Source: Cladophialophora immunda
Lineage: Eukaryota > Ascomycota > Eurotiomycetes > Chaetothyriales > Herpotrichiellaceae
NCBI RefSeq assembly: GCF_000835495.1
Contig: NW_015622545.1
Span: 3,916,998 to 3,980,997, forward strand
DNA length: 64,000 nt
Direction of reading: 5' to 3'
Both the position numbers and the translations under genes were made by a program. Every line of letters starts with the position of its first letter. The stretch's first letter is position 1. The notes beneath the pieces were generated by a model. It was not told the DNA's origin and searched no databases. It saw nothing but the letters and a program-made list of their open reading frames with translations. Shown here piece by piece: positions 1-10,273 of the stretch.

Positions 1-2165
1 AATCCAGAGAAGTACAGCTGGAATGATTTGCGAAAGCTTGTAGAGCAGTATGCCGACGCATTGAGATCCTCGGGGCTGAAAGGGGGAGAGACTGTTGTGT
101 GTGAGTAGCCCTGGTCTGTGATGCCCTTTGCTTTCGTTGGACCGAGCTTGACTGCAAATAGTGGTCGGCAGCAACTGCGTGCGATCTCTGTCTCTGCAAC
201 TGGCGACCGGTGCCCTCGGCGGCATTTTCGCCTCTTTCGCTACCGACATTGGAGAAAAGGCGCTCTGTGACCGTCTTCAAGTGCTTGATCCACGCTTCCT
301 GTTCGTCCAAGCAATCTCCTCGTACAATGGGAAAAAGATCGACATAACCGGAAAGACCGCAAACGCATTTGCGAAGCTAAAGGCAGGAACTTGCGAACTT
401 GTCCTTATAGGCCCTTCTTCGCGACCAGGTGATGGGTAAGTGAGAGATGTCGAGATGGCCACCAAGAAATTGCTAAGTTGGAAGGAAGAATCCCTTTCGA
501 TACATTCCTGCTCAGAGGGGTTGGCGAAAAGCTCGAGTATGAACAGCTTCCTTTTTCCACTCCTTTTATCATCATGTTCTCTTCCGGAACAACGGGCGCT
601 CCAAAGGGCATAGTCCATTCTCATGGAGTGAGTACTTCGGAACATCAACATGATGGCGCCCCTGACCGGAGTCTTAGGGACTTACTTTGAACGGACTAAA
701 AGAGCACGTTCTCCACCATAGCGTGGATTCGAATGATGTGCATTATCATTACAGCGGCGTAAAGACGAGATCTGATCCTTCCCCGCTGCTTTCTCGGCTG
801 AAACTGTTTCCAGATCGGTTGGACTCTTTGGAACATCTCTCTGGGATCACTGCTGGCCGGATCAACCATGGTGCTTTATGACGGCAGCCCGTTCTTTCCG
901 GCTGCAGAGAGTCTTTTGCGAGCCCTGTTCGCTCAAGGGTAAATGGGAAATACAGGCAGTCCGGCCCGTGTCGAATGCACTAATAAGTCCATGCGTTAGA
1001 GTGACGTCCTTTGGTGCCGGACCACGATATTTTGCGGAACTTCAAAAGCTGAACGTGAAACCGAGTCAGTATGGGGCCACTGGATATTGTCGACCAGGCC
1101 GACTGATCATCATCGTTCACCAGAGACATTCGCACCGAGCTTGCGTACAATTATATCGACTGGAGCTCTCCTTCCTGTGCCCCTTGCAAAATGGCTCGTT
1201 GAGGCATTTGGTCCAGTATACCAAATCAATATGTCAGGGGGGACGGAACTTTGCGGGTGCTGGGTTCATGCTACACCAACTCAACCTTCCTACCCAGGTG
1301 AAAGCTCCGTTATCGCCTTGGGTATGGACGTCGCGGTCTTTTCGCCCGCTGGCAAGGAGGTTCCTCGTGGGGAGAGCGGAGAACTGGTCTGCCGAAAGCC
1401 CTTCCCCAATATGCCGACGATGTTTCTGAGAGATCCGGACCGCAAGAGATATTTCAGTTCGTATTTTGCTGGGTTTCCCCGTATGATTACCTATCGACCC
1501 CCTCCGAAGGTGCTATTTGCGTAGACAAGACTGACGTTCCGAAATTGTTAGATGTCTGGACCCACGGAGATTTTATGAGAATCAATCCGGAAACAGGAGG
1601 TATTTACATCCTAGGAAGATCGTATGACGTTGTCCGCACTCCCTCAACTTCTGATATACTGACCAACAACACCAGTGATGGGGTTCTCAACCCCTCTGGA
1701 ATCCGGTTTGGAAGTTCGGAGATCTACAATATCCTCCTGACACCCAAATTCGCGCCGTATATCACCGACGCCTGCGTCGTGGGCCAACAGAGGAACCAAG
1801 CACCATACTTTGACACGACCGAGAAAGTCGTCCTTTTTGTCAAGTGCGCTCCATCAGCGAGAAAGCCACAAGATCTGCACCAACTGGACCCCGATCTAGA
1901 ACGTCAGATCCGCGACCAGATCGCCAGTGACCTGAGCAGAAGACATGTCCCGACGTTCATCTTCAGAGCGGCCGAAATCCCCTACAACGCCAACGGCAAA
2001 AAGCTGGAGATTCAAGTGCGAGCCATCCTCTGCGGAGGGAAAGGCGCCATGGCGAAACTGAAAGTTACCGAGGAGGAAAAGAGGGCCCTCGCCTCGTTTT
2101 TGCCATTTTACAATATCGAGAAAGTCGTTGAGCGAACAAAAGGATCGACAACCTCCAAGCTTTGA
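1..2165 (+). CDS. Acetoacetyl-CoA synthetase, 5' end missing
   Basis: ANL-superfamily adenylating enzyme that activates acetoacetate to acetoacetyl-CoA with ATP in the cytosol. The window opens inside the gene: bases 1-100 read NPEKYSWNDLRKLVEQY onward and end at a GTGAGT donor (101), and the next exon starts at 162. Recognisable in order are the P-loop-like FSSGTTGAPKG (about 571-603), VLYDGSPFFPA, SGGTELCG (about 1233), THGDF, and GRS/DGVLNPSG, split by an intron at about 1621-1673. The C-terminal domain runs to YNANGKKLEIQVRAILCGG and a stop at 2165. The LEIQV/KK region and the extended C-terminus are typical of acetoacetyl-CoA rather than acetyl-CoA synthetases. Several introns interrupt the reading frame between 437 and 1545; exact junctions there were not all resolved. 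The N-terminal part (probably 100 or more residues) lies upstream of the window. Confidence 0.85.
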
Positions 2166-2315
2166 AGCTTCAGACTCAACTTCGGCCGAAGATGTGACAT
2201 CTATCTCCCTGGATGTAGTGCGACTAGAGTCCAAGAAATTTGGGATGGTCGGTGCAGTTTCCAGAATACTATAGACCTGCATATGTAGCAACACCCACGA
2301 CCTCTATCTCCACAC

Positions 2316-3179
2316 TCAAATCGTGCCCAATGCAACGTCTTTGACCTCTTCCAGCTCCTTCTGCCGCTTGCTGTGGCTTCCCACGACCCGGGCATAGCAA
2401 TCCGGCCCCAAGGGCAGCCTCAAGACGTGGTCTGACAGGTGCTCGCCCACGCCGACGCCCACCACGACCTCGAAGATGCTCTGCGCGGCTTTGATCGGAT
2501 CCGTGAGTGTGGACGGGTCGATCGAGTGAAACTTGCCGAGTGTCTGGGCCACGGGGCTGGGGCCTTCGCCGTACGCCGAGCCCGGCGGGACGAACTGCAT
2601 GGCCGCGTCGCTGAAGAAGTTGGTACCGAAACCGCCTGGCTGGACGACCAGGACGCGCACACCCAGGGGCCTCACCTCGCCCGACAGCGACTCCGACCAG
2701 GCCTCCAAGGCGCACTCGCTGGCCGAGTAGATGGCGCAGGTGGGCAGGGGGTCGGCGCCCGCCACGCTGGAGATGTTGACGACGGTCCCGGACCTGCGAG
2801 ACCGCATGAGCGGCACCATCGCCTGGGTCGTCCGCACCGCGCCCCAGAAGTTGACGTCGAACTGGTCCTTGGCTCGGTCTTCGGGGATCTCTTCCGCGGC
2901 ACCCAGAATGCTGTATCCGGCATTGTTGACCAGGAAGTCGATGCCGTCAAACTCCCTCCACGCCTGTTGGAGGACCCTCTCAATTTCGACCTTGGGCGAC
3001 GTGACGTCCAGGGAGAGCCATCGTCCGTTCGGGTGCGAGGTCACCTCTCGGACGAGATCTGGCGTTTTGCCGGGATTGCGAGAAGTCGCGATTACGTTGT
3101 GTCCCTGGGCGAGACCGTAGCGGACGAGTGCCAGCCCGAGGCCTGAGGAAGAGCCCGTTATCACCCAGGTGGGAGCCAT
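2316..3179 (-). CDS. Short-chain dehydrogenase/reductase with Y-x3-E in place of Y-x3-K
   Basis: Classical SDR fold, single exon, 287 residues from the ATG at 3179. The Rossmann motif TGSSSGLG (residues 8-15), DVT (58-60), NNAG (85-88) and the Ser of NISSVAG (S138) are present, and the active-site Tyr is Y151. The residue four positions on, normally the catalytic Lys, is Glu (YSASE, codon GAG at 2715-2717). One A-to-G change would convert AAG to GAG. Family members of this type usually read YSASK, so activity is doubtful. The frame stays open upstream to 3278, but a TATAAAA at 3267-3273 lies about 90 bases before the chosen ATG and inside that extension, which supports 3179. The gene converges on the acetoacetyl-CoA synthetase with a gap of about 150 bases. 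The substrate cannot be told. Confidence 0.85.
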   Translation of the reverse strand: MAPTWVITGSSSGLGLALVRYGLAQGHNVIATSRNPGKTPDLVREVTSHPNGRWLSLDVTSPKVEIERVLQQAWREFDGIDFLVNNAGYSILGAAEEIPEDRAKDQFDVNFWGAVRTTQAMVPLMRSRRSGTVVNISSVAGADPLPTCAIYSASECALEAWSESLSGEVRPLGVRVLVVQPGGFGTNFFSDAAMQFVPPGSAYGEGPSPVAQTLGKFHSIDPSTLTDPIKAAQSIFEVVVGVGVGEHLSDHVLRLPLGPDCYARVVGSHSKRQKELEEVKDVALGTI

Positions 3180-3266
3180 GGCGGTGAATTCAGAGGAAGT
3201 GCTTTGGTCAACCGAGAGCAGTGCTTTGAAGAGGAAAGATACTGCGTTCTTCGGCCACAGCGAGAC

Positions 3267-3273
3267 TTTTATA
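3267..3273 (-). promoter_or_regulatory. TATA box of the SDR gene
   Basis: TATAAAA on the minus strand, about 90 bases upstream of the ATG at 3179. Position and sequence fit a core promoter element and help reject an upstream start. Confidence 0.4.
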
Positions 3274-3816
3274 GCCAAAAAGGACTCGATGAGAATAGAT
3301 CATTGGGGCGCACAAACAACTCTCCTCAGAGAATCACGGCGGGGGAACGATACAACACGAGTCACGACATCTGTTAACAGTGGCAGGAGAGATATAAGAT
3401 CGGAGATAAATGTTATGACCGGATGTCAAAAGTCTAAGTCTACGTCTATGCTATAGCACACCTCGGGCAGGCTTCTGACGATCAAAAGGCGACTTGGCAT
3501 CGCCGTCGGAATAATAGCTCAAACCACTCTTAATGGGCCAACCCTCTTTCGCGCAACCTAGGGCGTCCATTGTATTCTTCCCGTCTGGAAGGGGACATTC
3601 AAATGCATCAACAATGGGATAATATAGTGGAAATAGTTACCCGAATATACTAACCATTACATTGGAGGATGATCGATGTCGTTGACTGACCTAACGTCCC
3701 TTGACGTGGAAGCTAGAGCTCGAGCCATACGATCCCAGGGCTAGATAGAAAGGAAAATTACTCTCCTACTTATCCAATCGTCAACCCGGCTCTACCAGCA
3801 AGAGTAATATTCTCCC

Positions 3817-4934
3817 CTATACAGTCGCAGCTACCGGACCAAAGACGACCCTGGAGAAATCTGGCGTCCTCCCGAGAAGCCAACCCATGCCTTCCAGCTG
3901 GTCCATGCGCGCCTTCGCACTCGCCTTCAACGTGGGGAAGAAGCTCCAATGCCCATGGGGAAGGCCGGGATAGACATCCATCCTCGTCTTTACACCGCAC
4001 TCTTCTCTCAACACGCGCTCGTATATAATTGCCTCGTCCCGGAGCGGATCCAGTCCGTCGACCTGGAAGAACGCGGGAGGGAGGTCACCGTGGCCGCGTG
4101 GATGGTTGAAGATGGCGAAGTTGATGGTGTCATCCACGTTGGGCTGGTAGGCGTCCAGGAACATATTAAGAGCTGCTGTTGGAAGTACTGGTGCGTTGCG
4201 GTTCTGGTCGCGGGCCAGCCAGAGTGGCCTGTGCCATTCTGGCATCTTGCCTTCAGGACATAATAATGGGATAGCTAGGTATTGTCCGGTCAGTGGAGAT
4301 AGCAGTCCTTCGTCTCTCGCCCGATGGGTAAGCACAGCGGCTAAGTTCGCCCCGGCACTGCTTCCGCCGACAATAAAGCCGGTAGAGGTGTCGGCATTCC
4401 AGGATTGCGCACTTGCTGCACACCACTTCAGAGCATCCCAGCAGTCGTTGGCGGCATAGGGAAATGGATATGTCGGCGCCAAGCGATAGGCAATGGCGAC
4501 GCAGGTTGCGCCCAGGGCCAGCACAAAATTGCGACAGGTCTGCTCTTCTCCCTCCGGGGAGCCGAAGCAGAACCCTCCCCCGTGGATCATGACGATGAGG
4601 GGACTAGCATTCTCCGGCATGTCTTCTGGCTGGAACAGCTTTGCTCGATTGGTGTGGCCATCACGTGTAGAATATTGCAGCTCGGTCACTTTGACACCCG
4701 GCGGCGTGGGTCCGAGGGCGCGTTTTGCGCGCTCGCTGTTCTTCGCATACACGTTGGCAAAGTCGTCAAGAGTTGAATAGTCGAGGGTCGGCAAAGGGTT
4801 TGCGGCCAGCAACTGAGAGAGTTCAAGAGGGTTAGCACTTGCGTTACGATCTCTTCAGGGAGACACACCTCGCTGAGCTCCGGGTCAATCTGGCCCAGCT
4901 TAAGCAGATTCTCCATCACCAAATATTCCGCCAT
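3817..4934 (-). CDS. HSL-family alpha/beta hydrolase (esterase/lipase)
   Basis: Two exons, 4934-4869 and 4812-3817, joined in phase 0 across a GTGTGT...CTCAG intron with a GCTAAC branch site; about 353 residues. Alpha/beta-hydrolase_3 (hormone-sensitive lipase) family: oxyanion motif HGGGF, nucleophile elbow GGSSAGAN, acid in GLDPLRDE and His in GLPHGHW, so the catalytic triad looks complete. An in-frame ATG at 4985 would add 17 residues. No signal peptide or membrane segment is obvious, so it is probably cytosolic. Members hydrolyse short-chain acyl or aryl esters; the substrate here is unknown. It is divergent from the SDR at 6010. Confidence 0.85.
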
Positions 4935-4985
4935 GCCGCCTGTGGAGGATGTCGAAACTTCACATGGTTGTCTCTCCAATGTCAT

Positions 4986-6009
4986 GCTCTGGCGCAGTCG
5001 TAATGTATTGTTGAGAAGAGGCGCAAGGAGCCGGAAGGAGCAAGATCGAACGAATGCAGCTAAGCATCTGCATTGATAATCATATCAAGTACCTAGCCAG
5101 AAACCCACAAATATCATGGCGAGGAAACCTTCACAGAGTGATTAGAAATTGTCCTCCGGAGAACACATCACTTCCTAGACAGTTTTGGTCCCGGGAAAGG
5201 TGCCTACAGGCTGCTGCGGTGCCCATGGTGCACCGTGTGGAACAGATTCATTGCTGTATCGCAGTACACCGGTATGCAAGGAAGACGCCGTCTTTGCTCA
5301 AGCGGAAGCTCTCAGGGGTTGTCATTTGTATAGCTCGCCATCTGAACCACCAAGAGACGAACGATCTCAGCTCCGCGCTGGTAGATCAGATGAGAAATTC
5401 TAGACTTCTTGCCGCTAGAAAGGCCAGCTTCGAGTCTGGGCTTAGGCGATGGAAGTCATCCATCTTTGTCGAAGGCATTGCTGCGCAGTATGGGGGTATT
5501 CGAGTCGGCGAACCCCCAGTGCTGTGTCATGGCCAGACCAGACATGCAGAAGCCGACTGAATCTGAAGCTTCGGCATCCACTTCCTCGACATGGCATCTT
5601 ATAACTTGCAGTTCAACGGCTCAACGACGGTAGTCGTATCAATCCGTCCAGTTCGCTTGTAGATTTCGCGCCGAAATGGCGACGTCTGAGTGCTCGCCTT
5701 CTTGGCACCCTCCGTGCGTCTGCCAGACAAGCCAGACCAACAGCCCAGTCCGGTCTACCCTGCGTCCTCATCCGCACAGCTCCAGAAGACGGCGAGAATG
5801 AGAGAGCTCGACAGCCGTCCTACTCAGCACGCACATCCCCCAATATCGTTTCGGGACAGCAGAGGCCCTTGCTCACGGGGTTTGAAGTCATCTAAACTCC
5901 AAGGCTCTTTGATACCAATGGATTAATAGGCCAATGACCGGAGCATTGTTTGCAGTGAGACGCGAACATCACGCCCCCAAGCGCCTTCCTAGCTGTAGTC
6001 TCACCAAAC
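4986..6009. other. Intergenic, divergent promoter region
   Basis: About 1 kb between the divergent esterase and second SDR. Open frames here are short, overlap one another and show no recognisable family motif. Nothing coding is supported; it probably holds both promoters. Confidence 0.5.
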
Positions 6010-6810
6010 ATGTCACCTTCGTCCAAGTACAGTTCCAAACTCCAAGGCAAGCGCATTTTGGTCCTGGGAGGTACCTCTGGGATTGGATTCTGCGTCGCCG
6101 AAGCAGCTAGGGAGTCTGGAGCCGCTGTCATCGTGTCAGGGTCCAACCCATCCAAGCTCGAGAACGCCCTTCACCGGCTCCAGGCCAGCTGCCCAGGCTC
6201 ACCGGGAGCCAGTCTTCAAGGCTACGCGAAGGACTTGTCGGATTTGAGCACGCTGGAAACCCGGCTGGCGGAGCTGTTCGAGCAGGCCACCGAGGGCGGG
6301 AAACACAAGCTCGACCACGTCGTCTACACGGCGGGCAACGTCGTCGGACTCGTCGAGCTGGACGACCTCGACACCGACATGATCACCGCGAACGGAGTCA
6401 TGCGGTTCTACGTCCCCATCATGGTGGGCAAGATGGCGCCAAAGTACATGGTCCACAGTCACGAGTCCTCCATCTCGTTCACCAGCGGGTACAGCAACGT
6501 CAAGCCGCGGGCGGGTCGTGTGTTGATGGCCGGCTGGGCCGCTGGGGTGGAAGGCGTGGCACGCGCCCTCGCGGTAGACTTGCGGCCCATCAGGGTCAAC
6601 TGCGTTTGTCCTGGCGCTGTACACACAGAGCTGTTTGATCGGATGCCGAAGCATTTGCTGGATCCGCTAGTGGAGAAGTACGTCAGGGGAACTCTGACGG
6701 GGACGATCGGACAGCCGTCTCAGGCGGCGGAAGCGTATCTATATTACATGAGGGATGCTTTTGTCGATGGCACGGTGGTGCACTCCGACGGCGGATACTT
6801 GTTGGGATAG
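6010..6810 (+). CDS. Atypical short-chain dehydrogenase (lacks Y-x3-K)
   Basis: Single exon, 266 residues, ATG at 6010 and TAG at 6808-6810. The dinucleotide-binding motif LVLGGTSGIGF (about residues 17-27) and the C-terminal RVNCVCPGAVHTEL and VHSDGGYLLG are clearly SDR. The expected NNAG appears as YTAGNV, and the region after the catalytic Ser (TSGYSN) runs KPRAGRVLMAGWAAGVEG with no Tyr-x3-Lys. SDRs in which this stretch is replaced by an (R/K)P-x-G...AG pattern exist as a subfamily. This is therefore probably a natural divergent branch, rather than a recent point mutation as in the gene at 2316. Reaction and substrate are unknown. Confidence 0.85.
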   Translation: MSPSSKYSSKLQGKRILVLGGTSGIGFCVAEAARESGAAVIVSGSNPSKLENALHRLQASCPGSPGASLQGYAKDLSDLSTLETRLAELFEQATEGGKHKLDHVVYTAGNVVGLVELDDLDTDMITANGVMRFYVPIMVGKMAPKYMVHSHESSISFTSGYSNVKPRAGRVLMAGWAAGVEGVARALAVDLRPIRVNCVCPGAVHTELFDRMPKHLLDPLVEKYVRGTLTGTIGQPSQAAEAYLYYMRDAFVDGTVVHSDGGYLLG

Positions 6811-8324
6811 AATGCGGTTCCGTGTGCGGGAAATCGAATGTTACCAGAATGAGCAACTCGTAATTGTTACGCATTGTCTTTCTTCGAGTCTTGCTCAGCA
6901 ACACACTGGCGTGCTGTGCTGTACGAGGGGACTCTGCTTGCACTGCACCTACAATGCGCTGTGCCCGTGCAGAATCAGCGCGGTGTCTATCCGCCATTTT
7001 CATCTCGTTGCATCGCCGTCGATGGTCTCCGGCCCAGGCTCGGGCTCGGGCTTCAGACCACTGGCTGCTGAGACACGAGACACGAGACACGAGCAAGAAG
7101 AAGTCCAAGCCTCAGGTCGAAAATCGTGGCGGTGCAAAGCCACCCGCAACCCTCCAGCGCGAACCCATCGACGCAACGGGTTCAAACATCCAGCCACAGC
7201 AAGTCGCCGCCCAATCGGACAACTCAAAGGGTGAACTTCATCGAGCGGCGTGGCGTGCTTTAGACTCGCGCAGTCCAATGCCAACAGAAGAAAACAGCCC
7301 AAGCGAGGGCGAGAGAGGGGGACATATTACCGCGTGGGTATGCAGGTGTGATGACCGCATCAAGATACCAAACCTGGCCCCGAACGGATCCGGCACAACG
7401 TTTTCATCTCTTCCCTCGTGGTGAGATGAGCGAATAGTAATAATAATAGCAGAGCACGAGGGGGGGGGAACTTACTCCCAGGCGAGCCAGGGTAGCGAGG
7501 GTAAATTGGTGGTGGGTTACTTGTGGCGCTGTGCTGTGTGTGGCACAGACAACCCACCGTGGACCGAGGACACGCAAACCCAAGCCCGCCAGAACCAATC
7601 AGACCGATACCTGAGAGGGGGGATTGCGTAGGACAAGTGTGGCTGAACACACCCCCTTCGTACACCAATACTTCCCCAGCTAAACCAGCAGGGTGCTCCG
7701 TTGATGATCGTTTTGGATAGAGCCCGAAAAGAAACTCACGGGAATCATTTATTATGCCGTCCGCATGCCTCCCCGTTCTTGAAAACGCGGTGGGCTCGTT
7801 GACATGCCTTTGTGTCTCTGAGAGTGAGCGAGTGAGTGAAAGAGAGTGAGAAAGATCGACCCGGGGTCAAGATATATCATCGACGATATTGGAATCATTT
7901 ACTCAGTTCCATTCCATTGACGCTTAGATTGCGACACCACTACCCAACACCAACGCAACAATGCGCACACTCCGCCGGAGCCTGAAAAAGGGGTGTGTCA
8001 TCCCCGAACAGCTGTACTGCGGCATCGTGCACACGGTCTGGCTGTTCTGGGAATACGGCCAGGCGGTCAGACGGGCGCCGCATTGAAAACACGCAGCGGG
8101 TAAGGCATGCAAGGAACAGATTAAGACAGACGGGATGAAAGGAAACGAGACAGGGGGCGCTTCGTCGAGAGGAACCAAGAGATCGTGAGTTGACGATTGG
8201 GATTGGAGGGCTCAGTACCGGTATTCGAGACCTGGAATATCTGGATCCATCGAGATCTCCACCGCATCTTCACTTCCTGCCAGTATGGAGAGTTGGCAAT
8301 CCTCGGACAACACTCCCAGATGCA
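6811..8324. other. Intergenic between convergent genes; short repeats
   Basis: About 1.5 kb between the 3' ends of the SDR and the permease. It contains three tandem ACACGAG units (7073-7093) and a G9 run (7460-7468). Open frames are low-complexity and lack family motifs. No gene is supported. Confidence 0.5.
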
Positions 8325-10273
8325 TCAAAAGACCGCCCGGCTCAACCTCCGACCGACACTCATCTTCCTCTCCGGCTCGTCATCATCCGGAATGTCCTCA
8401 AACTCCCTCCTTCCCGAGTCGAGGTCCATATCACGGACCTTGACCATGAGCGACCAGTCGCGCGTCCACAGCTTCCAAAACGCAAACAGCGCAAGGGCGA
8501 TTGGGAGCGCAATGTAGCCCTCAAAAAACACTTCGGGGTCCGGGTCGCTGTGAAGCGGGAAAAGGTCGACATAAAACGTCGCGGCCATGCACAATACCAC
8601 GAGGAACACCCCGACCCAAGACCCGTACACTCCCAATTGCGACCGGAATGGCAGGTCGTCAAGCGAGCGGCCGGCAGCTTTCCATCCCGCACGGAACCGG
8701 ATGTGGCTGTAGCAGATGGAACCCCATACAAAGAACGAAGACAGCCCCGTCAAGGCGAGCAGCCAGTTGAATACCGTCGCGCCAGTGGCCGCCTCGTTGA
8801 TGAACGCCAAGAGCCCAAATGCCATTTGGATGACAACTGGCCACACGGGACGGCCTTTCTTATCGATCCACGCCAGAAACTTGGGGCCCATGCCGCCTTG
8901 CGCCAGTGCCTGCATGGTCCGGGTGGAGCCATAGGTACAAGAGTTTGCCACAGACATGACGGAAATGGTGATGACGGCATTAAACACCGAGGGCAGACCT
9001 TTGACACCGGCGTACTTGATGGCAAGCACAAAGGGTGAGGCTTTGGTGTTTGCGCCCGACGAGTTGAGGAGGTCGGGAGAGTTGTTGGGCACGATGATAC
9101 CCATGATGAGTAGCGAGACAACGTAGAATCCCGCAATGCGCCAGAAGACCTGTTTAGTGGCTTTAGGCAGCGATTTCCTGGGGTTAGCAGCTTCAGCGGC
9201 GGCGAGACCGACAAGTTCGGTCCCTCCAAACGCAAAGGCAGCAGTGACGAAGACAGAGCAGAAACCTTTGAAACCTGTGCATGATCTTAGCACCCTAGTG
9301 GAGTGACAAACTCCTCAACAAACTTCTCTTACCGTTGCGGAAAGCCTTGTTGCCATGTTCGGCGTCGTCCCAATACCTAAAGCCAATATATCCACGATCG
9401 TCGCCGGGGATACCGCCACAGTCAACGATGATGCCGAAGATGATGAAGCCGAGAACGGCAACAATCTTGATCACACCAAGAACAAACTCGACTGGCCTTT
9501 GTCAGCCATGTTTATCACCCTGTAAGACACTACTCACCTTCTCCATAACCCTTGACACCGAAGAACTGCACGATAATCAAGGTCGTGAGAAACACTGCAA
9601 TCCAAATCCCAATGTTATAGTGGTGCCAGTAGTCGATTGTTATGCCCGCAGCAGTGATTTCGAACGGAAGCGTGACCAGCCAGCCAATAGCCTATCCATA
9701 GGTTAGCCAGAAAAGGTCCAAAAGTCTAGGATGTGCACTAGATGCTCACATATTGCCATCCCATGGCAAAACCCTATTCAAGAAAGGTCAGTGAAATATC
9801 TTCCACAGGGATGAAAAGGTCACGAACCCAGGCAGGGTCGATAAATCGCACCCCATACACGTAAAAGGCTCCATTAACAGGGTACAAAACCGCCAATTCA
9901 CCGAGAGCTTGCACAGTACAAAGCAACATGACACCAATGATGATGAATCCAAGGACCAGTGAGGCTGGACCGCCAGATTGCAATGCAGAGCCAGAACCCA
10001 CGAAGAGACCGGCGCCGATGGACCCTCCTACAGGATAACTATCAGCACAAACCTCAGAACCAAAGAACAAAAACACCAACCGATGGCGATCATCTGCATA
10101 TGTCGACCTTGCAAGCCACGGCTGAGCTTCGCCTGGCGATGGTCGCCCTCTTCGATGTCGTGGGTGCTACCCTTCGTCTCGTGAAGGACGCCTTTGTCAA
10201 CATCATGGGTGGCATTGATGGGGGCCGCCTTCGAACCGTCCGGGAGCTTTTCTGAGTCGCCGTTGCTTGCCAT
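8325..10273 (-). CDS. Amino-acid permease (YAT/APC family)
   Basis: Plasma-membrane amino-acid/proton symporter of the fungal YAT family. Six exons, 10273-10081, 10027-9828, 9773-9750, 9691-9538, 9491-9333 and 9274-8325, total 1680 bases and 559 residues; every junction is GT/AG and keeps frame. After a hydrophilic N-terminus come IGGSIGAGLFVGSGSAL (the TM1 signature), LGELAVLYPVNGAF, GFAMGWQYAIGWLVTLPFE, ITIDYW and GTELVGLAAAE, then about 12 membrane spans and a charged cytosolic tail (DDDEPERK). The third exon is only 24 bases and encodes GFAMGWQY, a conserved family motif, so it must be retained. The tail and the neighbouring alpha-arrestin (12345-14705) invite the idea of ubiquitin-linked endocytosis, but that is inference. 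The exact substrate is unclear. Confidence 0.9.

Noticed and set aside
2439..3146. 235-residue plus-strand open frame
   Set aside because: Antisense shadow of the GC-rich SDR coding strand; no family motifs.
7073..7093. ACACGAG direct repeats as a CRISPR or origin-like array
   Set aside because: Only three 7-base contiguous units without spacers; simple tandem repeat.
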